Positions 40,278 through 49,884 of a DNA stretch of 64,000 nt are shown piece by piece (positions within the stretch are counted from its first letter, which is position 1; the number at the start of each line of letters is the position of its first letter). Below the pieces are notes generated by a model. That model saw nothing but the letters and a program-made list of their open reading frames with translations, was not told the origin of the DNA and made no database searches. The stretch lies in NCBI RefSeq assembly GCF_023715465.1, contig NZ_JAMBOE010000007.1, forward strand, positions 186,001-250,000, written 5' to 3'. The stretch comes from Paenibacillus macerans. Its GTDB lineage: Bacteria > Bacillota > Bacilli > Paenibacillales > Paenibacillaceae. A program made the translations under genes and the position numbers.

Positions 40278-42118
40278 ATCCGTCCCTCCTTTGGCGGTTC
40301 GCCCAGGTCTTCCGCGTCCGCCCGCTCAATCGCCGGAATGCGAATGATGACGGTGGTGCCCTCGCCCGCCGCGCTTTCCATCCGCAGACCATACCTGCTC
40401 CCCAGCGTATAATGAATGCGCGCGTTTACGTTTTTCAGGCCAAAGCCAGAGTCCTTCCGCTCCATGGACACGTTATGCAGTTCGCGGTTCAGCGCCTCAA
40501 GCCGTTCGCTGCCGATCCCCGGGCCATTATCCCGGATGCAGAAGACGACATGCCGTTCTCCCGGGTGCGTCCCCGGCTCCTCGGCGACATGCAGTCCGAT
40601 CCTTAGACTCCGGCGGCTCTCCATTCCGTATTTCACGGCATTTTCCACGATCGGCTGCAAAATAAACTTGGGCGTGTACCAAGCGTTGTTCACATCTTCC
40701 GATATCGTAAAATCCAGCCGCTCTTCAAAGCGAAAAGCCTGGATCGTCAAATAATCGCGGACGTGCTGCACTTCCTCGGCAATCGTGACCCATCTCGATT
40801 TATTGGATACCGAGAACCGCAGCATACGCCCGAGTAGGGTCACCATTTTTACGACCGTTTCCTGCTCTCCTTCTTCCGCAGCCATGCTGATGCTCTCCAG
40901 CGTGTTATACATAAAATGAGGGTTGATCTGCGACTGCAGCGCGTACAGCTCCGCTTCCTTCTGGCTTAGCTCGGTCTGCACGTTTTTCGCGATCAGCTCC
41001 CGGATCATCGACACCATGAAGTTGAAGCTCCGCGCCAGCATCCCCACCTCATCCCGGGTTTGAATCCCCGGATCGACGTCAAACCGGCCTTTGCCGACCT
41101 CCTTCATCAGGCGGGCGAGTTTCTTCAGCGGCCTCGTCACCCGGTAGGAGAACACGGTGTAGATGATCAAGGTCACAAGCGCGAACCCGGCAAACAGCAA
41201 ACCGACGACATTCCTGGTGATGTCGGCCTGCTTTGTCAGCTCTTTCAGCGGGATGCTGTACATCAGCCTCCAGCCGTATCCGGCAGAGCGCGAGCTGCTC
41301 ATAATCCAGGTTTTCCCGCCTGCCTGCTTGCGGAAGCTGCCGCTTTGCACCGGATATTCGCGGATTTCGGCATCATAGCCGCCGATCCGCGCACGGTTGG
41401 TATGATAAAAAATTTCGCCTTGCCCGTTCATCAGCCAAAATTCCGCCTGCTCGTTTTGCTCGAAATTTTGCAGAATCCGATCGATAAACGACATTTGCAC
41501 CGCGATAAACATCGTGCCGAGGCTGGTGCGGTTGTCCACGTCGTCAATTTGCTTCATGATCATGAGGTAAGGTTCGCCGGTACCAAATTCCAGCCCGAAA
41601 TCGCTGGACAGCAGCAGCTTCGCTCCGCCCCTTAGCTCCAAGTCCTGTCCGTAGGGAATCAGCAGGCCCTTGCTGTCCAGGCCCGTAAAATCGAGGCGGG
41701 AAGCGGAGAACAGCCGGTTTTTGGATAAAATGAACACCCCGAGAATTTCCGAATTGCTGCCTTCGAGAAATGTTTTGGACAGATAATTGTTCAGCATATA
41801 GGTATCCGTATTGAGATCGGACTTGCTTTGGTAGGCATCCTTGCGCAGAATCCGCACAACGTCGGCGGAACTGAACAGCTGCTCGGGAAGCACGGCCAGC
41901 TTGTCGATATGCTGATCGATCGAGCTGTTGGCCTGATCGAGGAACTTCGGCATATATTGGCCGATTTGCTGCACGATCGATTTTTCATACTGCCGGTAAG
42001 AAATGACGCCAAGCAGCGAGATCGGGAGTACAGTAAGCACTACATACACGATCAGCAGCTTGGAGCTGAGCCGAAAATCCCGGAACCGCCGTCTTCCTCT
42101 CCTAAAAAACATATTCAT
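40274..42118 (-). CDS. YesM-type sensor histidine kinase
   Basis: A 614-residue membrane kinase with helices near 25-45 and 300-322, an extracellular sensor between them, HAMP, H-box SQINPHFMYNTLE (His near 400) and HATPase motifs RDNGPGIG and GFGLKNVNAR. The start overlaps the binding-protein gene by 17 bp. Together with 42102 and 38634 it forms a three-component sensor. Confidence 0.92.
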   Translation of the reverse strand: MNMFFRRGRRRFRDFRLSSKLLIVYVVLTVLPISLLGVISYRQYEKSIVQQIGQYMPKFLDQANSSIDQHIDKLAVLPEQLFSSADVVRILRKDAYQSKSDLNTDTYMLNNYLSKTFLEGSNSEILGVFILSKNRLFSASRLDFTGLDSKGLLIPYGQDLELRGGAKLLLSSDFGLEFGTGEPYLMIMKQIDDVDNRTSLGTMFIAVQMSFIDRILQNFEQNEQAEFWLMNGQGEIFYHTNRARIGGYDAEIREYPVQSGSFRKQAGGKTWIMSSSRSAGYGWRLMYSIPLKELTKQADITRNVVGLLFAGFALVTLIIYTVFSYRVTRPLKKLARLMKEVGKGRFDVDPGIQTRDEVGMLARSFNFMVSMIRELIAKNVQTELSQKEAELYALQSQINPHFMYNTLESISMAAEEGEQETVVKMVTLLGRMLRFSVSNKSRWVTIAEEVQHVRDYLTIQAFRFEERLDFTISEDVNNAWYTPKFILQPIVENAVKYGMESRRSLRIGLHVAEEPGTHPGERHVVFCIRDNGPGIGSERLEALNRELHNVSMERKDSGFGLKNVNARIHYTLGSRYGLRMESAAGEGTTVIIRIPAIERADAEDLGEPPKEGRI

Positions 42119-43244
42119 CCACGTTATCCTTGGTAAAATCGAGCGGCTCCCCCATAATCACCGAATCCCCCTTCACCCGAATCTCCCCAACATTGCGGAC
42201 AACCTGGCCGTTTACGGGAGCTTGGCCGTCAAGCAGGTTCACGGCCAGCACGATCGTTAAATATCCCAGCCGTTTTGGACTCCAGAGGGTGGCGTTCTTG
42301 ACGGTTCCGTTTTTTAAATATTCCCGCATCAGATTGGGCGTGGACAGTCCGACCGCGTGAATGCTCCCGGCTTGCCGCTTATCTTCAAGCGCCTTGGCCG
42401 CCGCTGGCAGGGCGACGGAGGAGGTGCCGATGATACCCGCCAGATCGGGGTACTTCTCCATCAGCCTGATCGCCTCCGTGTAGGCGAGCTGCGGATCGTC
42501 ATTGGCCGCGGCGGTCTCGACCAGCTTCATGTCCGGATAATATTGCGCATTCTGCGCCTTGATCCATTTCATCCACTCGTTCATATTGGATGCGGTGGAA
42601 GCCCCGGATAAAATGGCGTATTGCCCCGCTTCGTCCATTTGCATTGCAAGCGCATCCAATAAATGGCGTCCGAGCGTTTCCGGATCGACCATATTGACGA
42701 ACAGCTCCCGCCCTTCCGGCTCGGTATCCGAGTCCCAGGTGATCACCCGGATGCCGCTTTGCTTCGCTTCCCGCAGCACGGGCAGCAGCTTGGCCGAATC
42801 GTTGGCCGACACCGCGATCAGATCGACCTTGCGCGAAATTAGGCTTTGGATGACGCGGATTTGCTGCCCGGTGTCCGCCACCGGCGATCCTTCATACAGA
42901 AGGTTCGCCCCCAGATCGGCAGCCGCCTCACGTGCGCCGTCCTCCACCAGATTGAAATAAGAATTTTCCGTAGCTTTCGGTACCATGCCGATTGTGTAAG
43001 TTTCCTGGGCAACCGGGTCCGCCTGGCTCTGGGTCTCCTTTTCGTTGGAGTAGATAACGTCGTATTGAATGGCCGCCTCTCCGTTCCGGCAGCCGCCGAT
43101 GACAACGGCAAGCAGTAGCGCTGTAAACCACAGCGCGGCAAACCTCAGTCCCGTAAACCTCAGTCCTACAGACCTCGGTCCGGCAAACCGTTGTACTTTA
43201 AGTCGTTGTCCTGTAAGCCGCATTCCTATACCCCAGCGGCGCAA
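42102..43244 (-). CDS. rhamnose/ribose-type sugar-binding lipoprotein, sensor partner
   Basis: A 380-residue periplasmic-binding-protein-4 family protein, resembling RhaS/RbsB (MVPKATENSYFNLVEDGAREAA, VSANDSAKLLPVL, WDSDTEPEGRELFVN). The lipobox is VVIGGC near residue 52. The unusually long, Arg-rich N-terminus comes from a 15-bp tandem repeat in the DNA. TTG at 43244 has AAGGAG/AAGG upstream; ATG at 43223 is the alternative. No transport genes adjoin it, so it probably presents sugar to the kinase 40274. Confidence 0.82.
   Translation of the reverse strand: MRRWGIGMRLTGQRLKVQRFAGPRSVGLRFTGLRFAALWFTALLLAVVIGGCRNGEAAIQYDVIYSNEKETQSQADPVAQETYTIGMVPKATENSYFNLVEDGAREAAADLGANLLYEGSPVADTGQQIRVIQSLISRKVDLIAVSANDSAKLLPVLREAKQSGIRVITWDSDTEPEGRELFVNMVDPETLGRHLLDALAMQMDEAGQYAILSGASTASNMNEWMKWIKAQNAQYYPDMKLVETAAANDDPQLAYTEAIRLMEKYPDLAGIIGTSSVALPAAAKALEDKRQAGSIHAVGLSTPNLMREYLKNGTVKNATLWSPKRLGYLTIVLAVNLLDGQAPVNGQVVRNVGEIRVKGDSVIMGEPLDFTKDNVDEYVF
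43138..43228. repeat. 15-bp tandem repeat within the signal-peptide region of the binding protein
   Basis: Six degenerate copies of a GTAAACCTCAGTCCC-like unit lie head to tail. They encode repeated LRFTG-like residues ahead of the hydrophobic core. Confidence 0.6.
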
Positions 43245-44075
43245 AGTCCTTCACTCCTTCCTGACTCTGCAATATGATTCGGCGATCCCATCGTATACCC
43301 GTGTATTTTTGTTGTCAACGAAATAACAGGATAATTCATGTTGCTTTACGTTGCTTCTTGTTGATTACATTGTTCGCTCCGAGAGGTGAAGGTATAATAT
43401 GGTTCGCCATTAGCGAATATGGCCATTGGGAGGAAATCTACTCTTTTTTTGCCGATCGATGGTGGAAGAACCAGGTCGCCCTTGAAAAATCCAACAAAAG
43501 ATAAGAACCTAAAGTGTCGTTATTTCGGCGATACCCGCACATTTGAGAGAAATAGCGGCATTTTATGTCTCTATTTTCCCTCGTCGCAAGGAAATGCCCG
43601 CGTACTGGTCCATTTCTAGGAAAATAAGAACAAAAAATGCCGCTAATGGGGATGAACATGCCCCGCCCCCGTATAATAAGTGCATAAAATGCCGCTATTT
43701 TGAAGGACGACGGTTGGTCAGTGGTTGATTGGCCATTCCAGCAGCCGGCTGTCAAGCGCCGATTTCTAGGTTGAGCCCGGTTTTAGGGGCAAAAACTCGA
43801 CCGTTCGATTGTCCTCCCACCCCTCATTGGAAAAATCCAATAGATTGGTGGATAGCAAATGTCGTTTTGAGCTCCCATTGGAAATATCCAATAGAATTCG
43901 CTCAACCGCCCCGTTTTGCACCCTACCCATCCTATTCTATTGGAAATATCCAATCAACCCGTTGCGTTCTCCAACAAGTTCACATTCTATTGGATATTTC
44001 CAATCAGAACATTGTTCCAGGCCACAACAACTTGCAACCTGCCCCCCCCCCAACCTTATCGGCTTATAGCTCGCT
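43245..44075. repeat. gene-free region with two repeat families
   Basis: Positions 43500-43705 match the block at 36596-36795. Positions 43826-44010 hold four ATTGGAAATATCCAAT palindromes; the first pair, with its GAGCTC and GAATTCGCTCAA flanks, matches 5870-5955. The 43350-43440 part is AT-rich and may hold a promoter but nothing specific was recognised. Confidence 0.65.
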
Positions 44076-45752
44076 TTAAATTTTACTCAGCTCCGCCAAA
44101 AAGGCTGGTCTTCCGCTATATAATGTCATTAATTCATCGACCATTTGTTGTTGATGGGTTTCGCCCGCTATCTTTTTGTATCTCGCAAGAATGCCGCATA
44201 CGTTCCGGTAATGTTTTCGTGTGGACGAAGCTTTCGCCGCCAAGCGGATATGCTCTTGATACAACGCTAGCACCTCGTCCTTAAACCGCTCCGTCAGTCT
44301 GCCGGCATAATTTTCGATTTCGTCCGGATGCTGCCTTACATATTCCACAAGCCCGTCCAAATCGTTTTCCGCTTCAACCAGCTTAAGGTACAGCCTTTCG
44401 CCGCGCCAGCCATTTTGCTCTTTCAACTCTTGCTTCAATTGACGGTAAAACACTTGCTTATCTCCACCAGCCAATTGTTTCAGCAGGCTGTAATATTCAA
44501 AATGTCCATCCAGCAGCAGCTCTTTGGCCAGTTTGATCTGTTCTTCCTTAAGCGATAGTTGTGTATAGGCGTCATATCTGATTTTTTTCCATTGGAAAAC
44601 GAGCCCCGAAAATGCTTCGTCTTGAGCCTCACCTTCCAAAGCCAAGTCCACAACTTTATGAAAATCCCCTGCCTCCATAAACTTGCCCATATACCATTCC
44701 CGAAAAAAAGGGAACCGGAGATTTTCCGTGATAAAATGTTCGCTTTCTTCAGGTGTGCCGAATTCCTGTATGATCCCAAACAATATGCGTAACATACTTT
44801 CATTACTGTATTTCTTGTACTCGTTGTCGGCATTTTGGCGGATCAAGTGTTCGATCTGCGCTCTCAGCTTGCTCCTGAACGCTTCGACATCGGCAAAACC
44901 GGCGCATATTTCAAGCAGTCCGTTTCGGTAATCATCCCATCTCCCGAAGGCCCCCCCATCGACCCGTTCCAACAGCTTACCAAATACTCTCTCTCGCCCA
45001 TCCGCATTCAGATCGTGACTTTCCCCGGCGATTTTCCCGATCAGTTCCAGCGCTTCATCCGCCAAAACGCCGATGTCCCCATCCGAATCATCGGCATACT
45101 CAAAAGCTTCCACGGTTTCTTCCAGAAACAAAAGAGCGATATCCAAAGCCAGCAGGAGGTTATCCGTCCCTCTTGCCTTCTCTAGTATTTCACTCATCTC
45201 TTGCGCAAAATCATAGGTTTCCCCATACGTGATGAAGCCTTCCCGGCCCGTATATTTTCTGACGATAGCTTGGATCAGCTTCCGGAAATTCTCCAGTTCC
45301 TGTTTGTCGCTCCCCTTGGCATATTTGACCAAAAGGGAATTTCTTAGCATCGCATCCCCCCGGGCAACTTCCATGATAATCCCGACCAATTCTTCCTTGG
45401 GAAGCTGATCGAGCACCTCTTTCAACACCGGCTGCCTTTCCGTCCCCGGTTGCTCCGTTTCGTTACGCTCCTCTTCCTCACTGCTTAACATATCCGACAG
45501 TTCATAGTAAGCCGCCACTTTGTGCTTGCAAATAGGACCGTAAGAATAAGGGCAATCACAATGGGAATAGAGGATGTCCCCGTTCTCGCCAAGCTTGACG
45601 ACGACCTCGTAATCGTCGCTGCCTTCCACTTGGATAATATATTCCCGATCTCCTTGGTGATAGACGTCAACAACACGGTCATCTATGTAGTAGTCGTATC
45701 CCTTAGTTAAAACCGCTTCGGCTATGTTGTTCTCGAAATGGTTGATATTCAT
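44076..45752 (-). CDS. SWIM zinc-finger protein
   Basis: A 558-residue protein with an N-terminal SWIM motif: C65, C67, C75 and H77 in HCDCPYSYGPICKH, the CxCx(n)CxH pattern. The rest is largely helical with repeated Leu/Glu-rich units. SWIM proteins are thought to bind DNA or protein; no function is known for this subtype. A broken paralogue lies at 51986-53687 and a 3' fragment at about 51290-51418. Confidence 0.85.
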   Translation of the reverse strand: MNINHFENNIAEAVLTKGYDYYIDDRVVDVYHQGDREYIIQVEGSDDYEVVVKLGENGDILYSHCDCPYSYGPICKHKVAAYYELSDMLSSEEEERNETEQPGTERQPVLKEVLDQLPKEELVGIIMEVARGDAMLRNSLLVKYAKGSDKQELENFRKLIQAIVRKYTGREGFITYGETYDFAQEMSEILEKARGTDNLLLALDIALLFLEETVEAFEYADDSDGDIGVLADEALELIGKIAGESHDLNADGRERVFGKLLERVDGGAFGRWDDYRNGLLEICAGFADVEAFRSKLRAQIEHLIRQNADNEYKKYSNESMLRILFGIIQEFGTPEESEHFITENLRFPFFREWYMGKFMEAGDFHKVVDLALEGEAQDEAFSGLVFQWKKIRYDAYTQLSLKEEQIKLAKELLLDGHFEYYSLLKQLAGGDKQVFYRQLKQELKEQNGWRGERLYLKLVEAENDLDGLVEYVRQHPDEIENYAGRLTERFKDEVLALYQEHIRLAAKASSTRKHYRNVCGILARYKKIAGETHQQQMVDELMTLYSGRPAFLAELSKI

Positions 45753-45902
45753 GGAAATTTCCTCGTTTTCCCTAATATTGATAGTTTATTTCTAATATAG
45801 CACACGAATTCTCATGATAGAGTCATGGAAGGAAAAAACTATCTTTTGTCGAAATTTATAGGAGATAGCTCGAAAATGCTCGAATTGAAAGGGGGTGCGA
45901 TC

Positions 45903-46082
45903 ATGGAAAAAACAATCGTACATAAGCTTGTTGACGAAGTGATGAGCGAAGTGCTCTCAACCAACCGCGAAGCCTTGGAAAGCGGAAGCATCTCCAAGGC
46001 CAGTGTGGAATTGGCCGTCCGGTTGTCGGCGATGACGACCGTGAAAATCCTCGAAAAGCTCGAACTGATCGAAAAAGGCTAA
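45903..46082 (+). CDS. small hypothetical protein
   Basis: A 59-residue soluble protein. The start at 45903 (MEKTIVHKL) follows AAAGGGGG; the longer frame from 45825 has no ribosome binding site. It looks helical and acidic. Family not recognised. Confidence 0.6.
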   Translation: MEKTIVHKLVDEVMSEVLSTNREALESGSISKASVELAVRLSAMTTVKILEKLELIEKG

Positions 46083-46130
46083 GGGGTTTTTTCAGGGCGG
46101 GTCAATCCAAATGAAGGAAATTTTCCGAAG

Positions 46131-46177
46131 ACGAAAAAACCCGAACGTTGTGCAATAGACATCGTTCGGGTTTTTGG
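46131..46177. terminator. bidirectional terminator
   Basis: AAAAAACCCGAACG and CGTTCGGGTTTTT pair around a 15-base loop between the convergent small gene and the epimerase gene. Confidence 0.85.
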
Positions 46178-46178
46178 C

Positions 46179-47243
46179 TCAATCCACCTCAATCCCTAAA
46201 CCATATTCATCCGACAAGGTTATATAAGGTCCGTCGCAGGTGAAGCCGCCCCGGATTTTTTCGTTTTCTTTAAAATACATAAAACTGTCCAAATCCCCAT
46301 AGATGAAGTTCGGTCTGGATGCCACCAAAGCCGCGCCCGCCGCAATCCCGATCCGGCTCTCCATCATACAGCCGAGCATACACTCTATTCCGCTTGCTTC
46401 CGCGATGGAGTTGATTTGCAACGCTCGATAAAGGCCGCCGCATTTCATCAATTTAATATTGATGAGGTCCACCGCCTCTTTCTTCACCAGCTTGATTGCA
46501 TCCTGCGGAGAAAAACAGCTTTCGTCCGCCATGATCTTCAGAGGCGACTTCGAGCGCACATAACGAAGCCCGTCGATGTCCCAATGGGGAAGCGGCTGTT
46601 CTACCGCCTCCACGCCGTATTCGGCATAGCGGTGAATGACGCGAAGCGCATCGCCGGCGGACCAGCCTTGATTGGCGTCCACTTTCAAATGGATGGCCCC
46701 GCCGACCGCTTCCCTGATCCGTCGGATCGCTTCAATATCGTCGTCCGGATTCAGGCCAGCCTTGACTTTGATGTGGCGGAATCCTTGTTCTGCCAACTGG
46801 ACAGCTTCCTTGGCCATGTCTTCCGGAGCGCCGATGCCAATCGTCCTGTCCGTCTCCATTTGCTTGGCTATTCCGCCGAGCAGGCGATATAACGACAGCT
46901 TTGCATATTGGCCCATAATATCGTAAAGGGCAATATCGATGGCCGCCTTGGCGGCGGCATTATGAACCAGCATTTTGTCCATCAAATGGTGAATAGAATC
47001 AATGCTGAACGGGTCCAGTCCGATTAAGGCCTGTTTCAAAAGGAGCACCGCGCTTACGATCATGCCGGCCGATTCGCCGGTCACAAACGTGGCGCCGCTT
47101 CCTTCTCCGTATCCGACAAGACCTTCATCCGTTTCAATCTTGACGATGACGGTTTCGCTATAATCAATGGTGCCCAGGGCAATGACGACCGGCTTCCGCA
47201 ATTCCAGCCTTAGTTTTTTCGCCGTAATCTCTTTGATTTTCAT
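46179..47243 (-). CDS. dipeptide epimerase, enolase superfamily
   Basis: A 354-residue muconate-lactonising subgroup enzyme similar to L-Ala-D/L-Glu epimerases. The catalytic KxK is in IKVKAGL, metal ligands in VDANQGW, VEQPL and ADESCF, and the second catalytic lysine in INIKLMKCGG. It probably epimerises peptides from murein or other D-amino-acid peptides. It lies 24 bp after the regulator 47268 in an operon with a serine hydrolase. Confidence 0.87.
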   Translation of the reverse strand: MKIKEITAKKLRLELRKPVVIALGTIDYSETVIVKIETDEGLVGYGEGSGATFVTGESAGMIVSAVLLLKQALIGLDPFSIDSIHHLMDKMLVHNAAAKAAIDIALYDIMGQYAKLSLYRLLGGIAKQMETDRTIGIGAPEDMAKEAVQLAEQGFRHIKVKAGLNPDDDIEAIRRIREAVGGAIHLKVDANQGWSAGDALRVIHRYAEYGVEAVEQPLPHWDIDGLRYVRSKSPLKIMADESCFSPQDAIKLVKKEAVDLINIKLMKCGGLYRALQINSIAEASGIECMLGCMMESRIGIAAGAALVASRPNFIYGDLDSFMYFKENEKIRGGFTCDGPYITLSDEYGLGIEVD

Positions 47244-47267
47244 CGAATTATATGCTCTCCTCCCTGT

Positions 47268-47864
47268 TCATTTATTTTGCCAATGGGGATGCATGTTTCC
47301 GAGCACGGCAAAAACCTTGGCCTCTTTTGTACCGGGGTTATACACCAGGTGGGGGACATTTTTCTTCATATAAAGGCTGTCCCCTTCTTCCAGGCGATAG
47401 GTCCGTTTATCCGTCCGGTATTCGATGCACCCTTCGAGAACATAACAAAATTCCACAAAATCATGAGTCACCATTTCATCATAGTCCGTCTTACCCGCTT
47501 CAATCTTCACCAGCATATACGAAATATCCAGCTTCTCGCCATTTTTCAACCGGACCGGCGACAATAGCCGATATTTGGCATGCGCCTGCGGAAAGGTCAG
47601 CTCCGCCGCCTGTTCCCCCGCCGCGATAAAAACATCCGCCGGCACTTCATATTCCAATAGAAACAGCAGCTCGACATTCAGTGTCCTGGCAAGCTTTCTA
47701 AGGACGGACAGGGAAGGCTCCGCCAAATTGCGTTCGATTTGCGAAATATAAGCGGGCGTGACGCCGGCCAACTCGGCCAAAGCCGTGGAAGACAAACCTT
47801 GCTCTCGCCGTAAATCCCGGATTTTTTCACCCTTTAGCTTAAATGAAACTTCCTTGCTGCTGAT
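47268..47864 (-). CDS. XRE-cupin regulator, start codon unclear
   Basis: An HTH_XRE domain (GEKIRDLRREQGLSSTALAEL...) is followed by a cupin domain (about 105-185). The frame opens after a TAG at 47879-47877 but has no ATG, GTG or TTG before a TTG at 47795. Starting there would remove the first HTH helix. ATC at 47864 (then SSKEVSFKLKGEK) is the best full-length start, preceded by GGGGG. The alternative is a damaged gene. It follows a paralogue by 4 bp. Confidence 0.7.
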   Translation of the reverse strand: MSSKEVSFKLKGEKIRDLRREQGLSSTALAELAGVTPAYISQIERNLAEPSLSVLRKLARTLNVELLFLLEYEVPADVFIAAGEQAAELTFPQAHAKYRLLSPVRLKNGEKLDISYMLVKIEAGKTDYDEMVTHDFVEFCYVLEGCIEYRTDKRTYRLEEGDSLYMKKNVPHLVYNPGTKEAKVFAVLGNMHPHWQNK

Positions 47865-47868
47865 GGCA

Positions 47869-48426
47869 CTAACCCCCTATCGTGGATTTGACAATCCATA
47901 GAATGGCCGCCGGCTCTTCGCCCGGATTAAAAAGATAATGCCCGGTTTTCCTGGGAATAAAAATGCTTCCGCCTGTTTCGATCCGTACGCTGTCATTTCC
48001 GTATCGATACTCAAGCTGTCCCTCCAGGATATAGATGCCTTCATCCGTATCCGTGGATAAATCCTCGGTGGAAATCCGTTCATGGGGAGGAATTTCCAAA
48101 CGGAGCACCTCAATCTCCGGAGGCTGGGCGCTTCTCCAGGCCATCGGCGTCAAAACCTCGCATTCCCGGGGAAGGTTCAGGAATTTGATCGTTGCCCGCT
48201 CGTTTTTGCGAACCACGATCACCTCTTCGTCGGGCTCTTCGGCAAACAACAGGGGGGCCGGGATGTCCAGCTTCTCGGAAAGCTCCCTCAGCACGGGAAA
48301 AGAGGGTTCCTGCCGGTTGTTTTCCAGGTTGGACAGATACCCCGTGGTGACTCCAATCCGCTTCGCCAGTTCCGCTAAGGTGAGATTTTTCTGTTTTCTT
48401 GCTTCTCGTAGTATATCTCCTAACAT
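47869..48426 (-). CDS. XRE-cupin transcriptional regulator
   Basis: A 185-residue regulator with HTH_XRE (LAKRIGVTTGYLSNLENNRQ, 1-60) and a cupin_2 sensor (about 105-180, GIYILEGQLEYR). Proteins of this layout often sense a small metabolite. The serine hydrolase stop is 18 bp upstream. Confidence 0.88.
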   Translation of the reverse strand: MLGDILREARKQKNLTLAELAKRIGVTTGYLSNLENNRQEPSFPVLRELSEKLDIPAPLLFAEEPDEEVIVVRKNERATIKFLNLPRECEVLTPMAWRSAQPPEIEVLRLEIPPHERISTEDLSTDTDEGIYILEGQLEYRYGNDSVRIETGGSIFIPRKTGHYLFNPGEEPAAILWIVKSTIGG

Positions 48427-48444
48427 AAAATGAGTCCTTTTTGT

Positions 48445-49884
48445 TTATTTTCGTGTGAACAGGATCGGTTCCACTGTAAGTTCGAACGGAATGCTAAGCG
48501 AGGTGATCCGTCCGTCTACGCCCGTAGCGAATGAAACGGGATGCGGGCCGCCGAGCAACTCAAACGTGAAAATATCGTAATGAAGGTGTTTCACATCCAT
48601 GGAGTTGTTATGGAATTGCATATGCAGCGCGTCATCCTTCTCCGTGATGCATATATCGCCGTAGCCGGGGTTCGTATATACTCCCGCGTATTCTTCCAAG
48701 TCGTGGCTGTAAGGTTTGCCTTCGATTTTCGTATCGTAAAGCGCATGAAGCTGTCCCTTCATTGCGGCCAACAAGGTATTCATGCCGTCCTGATATGCCG
48801 TGAACCAGTCCTTTTCGCCCGCGTGTCCAAGATACCGGTCATATATTTCCATGGATAACGCCGTCGTAAACAAATTACTGTTCGCATTGGTGAGGACAGC
48901 GCAGCCGATATGGTCATCCGGCATAAAGGAAATTAAGGCGGAGCCCCCGTTTACATTCCCCCCGTGATCCACCACTTTGCGCCCCCGGAACAAATCGACC
49001 GTCCACCCTAACGCATAACCTATCGTGACGCGCTCCGGAAATTCGAAAGGCAGGATCTGGTACGGGATGTTCGGTTTATGAAGTTCTTTGAACAGAGCCG
49101 CATCGATTAACGGCTGCTCTCCCGCTTTGCCGCCGTTCAGGTTAAAAGCCACCCATTTGGCCAAATCATCAATCGTTGTATTGATGGAGCCGGCCGGCCC
49201 CATCGCGTCGATGACTAGCGGTACATTTTCCTTGTTGACGCCATGTTCGTCCGGTGTATACAATCTGGCGTATTTGCTGCTCTGATCCGGATACGGAATA
49301 CGGAAGCTGTATTCTTTGATGCCCAGAGGCGCGAAAATTCTCTCCTCGACGAATTTTTCCCAGGTCATGCCGCTGATTTTTTCGATCAAGTATCCAACGG
49401 CCGCATACATCTGATTTTGGTACTGAAAGCCGCTTCTGAACGGGATATTGTTCTTCAGATGACGGATACGGTTGACCGCCAAGTCTTGACGGTTTAAATC
49501 ATCCCAATTGAACCACATGAGTTCATGTCTCGGGACTCCGGTTCTGTGACACAGCAGATCCCGCGTAGTGGCCTGTATGGAGGCTAACGGATCGGACAGT
49601 TTGAATTCCGGCAAATATGTCCGTATCGGCGCATCCAGTTTCAGCTTCCCTTCATGGGCCAGAATCGCGGCGGCAGTCGCCGTAAACGACTTGCTGGAGG
49701 AGCCGATCGGCAACAAGTGTTCCTTGGTCATCGGAATGTTCTCATCCAGGTTCGCGTACCCGAACGCCTCGGAATAAATGACCTCCCCATCCTTGATAAT
49801 GGCTACCTGAGCACCGGGAACGTTCAAGTCGGACATCGCCTTTTCGATGGTCTCATGAAGACCGTTTAATATTGGATCGCTCAT
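48445..49884 (-). CDS. serine hydrolase of the beta-lactamase / D-aminopeptidase family
   Basis: A 479-residue class C beta-lactamase-like hydrolase without signal peptide. The nucleophile is S62 in SSSK (SxxK), then the YQN motif (YxN) and HGGNVNG in the KTG position. A C-terminal lipocalin-like domain of about 100 residues follows. Together with the dipeptide epimerase this suggests use of D-amino-acid peptides. It is first in the four-gene operon; its promoter lies in the AT-rich 49885-50045. Confidence 0.87.
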   Translation of the reverse strand: MSDPILNGLHETIEKAMSDLNVPGAQVAIIKDGEVIYSEAFGYANLDENIPMTKEHLLPIGSSSKSFTATAAAILAHEGKLKLDAPIRTYLPEFKLSDPLASIQATTRDLLCHRTGVPRHELMWFNWDDLNRQDLAVNRIRHLKNNIPFRSGFQYQNQMYAAVGYLIEKISGMTWEKFVEERIFAPLGIKEYSFRIPYPDQSSKYARLYTPDEHGVNKENVPLVIDAMGPAGSINTTIDDLAKWVAFNLNGGKAGEQPLIDAALFKELHKPNIPYQILPFEFPERVTIGYALGWTVDLFRGRKVVDHGGNVNGGSALISFMPDDHIGCAVLTNANSNLFTTALSMEIYDRYLGHAGEKDWFTAYQDGMNTLLAAMKGQLHALYDTKIEGKPYSHDLEEYAGVYTNPGYGDICITEKDDALHMQFHNNSMDVKHLHYDIFTFELLGGPHPVSFATGVDGRITSLSIPFELTVEPILFTRK

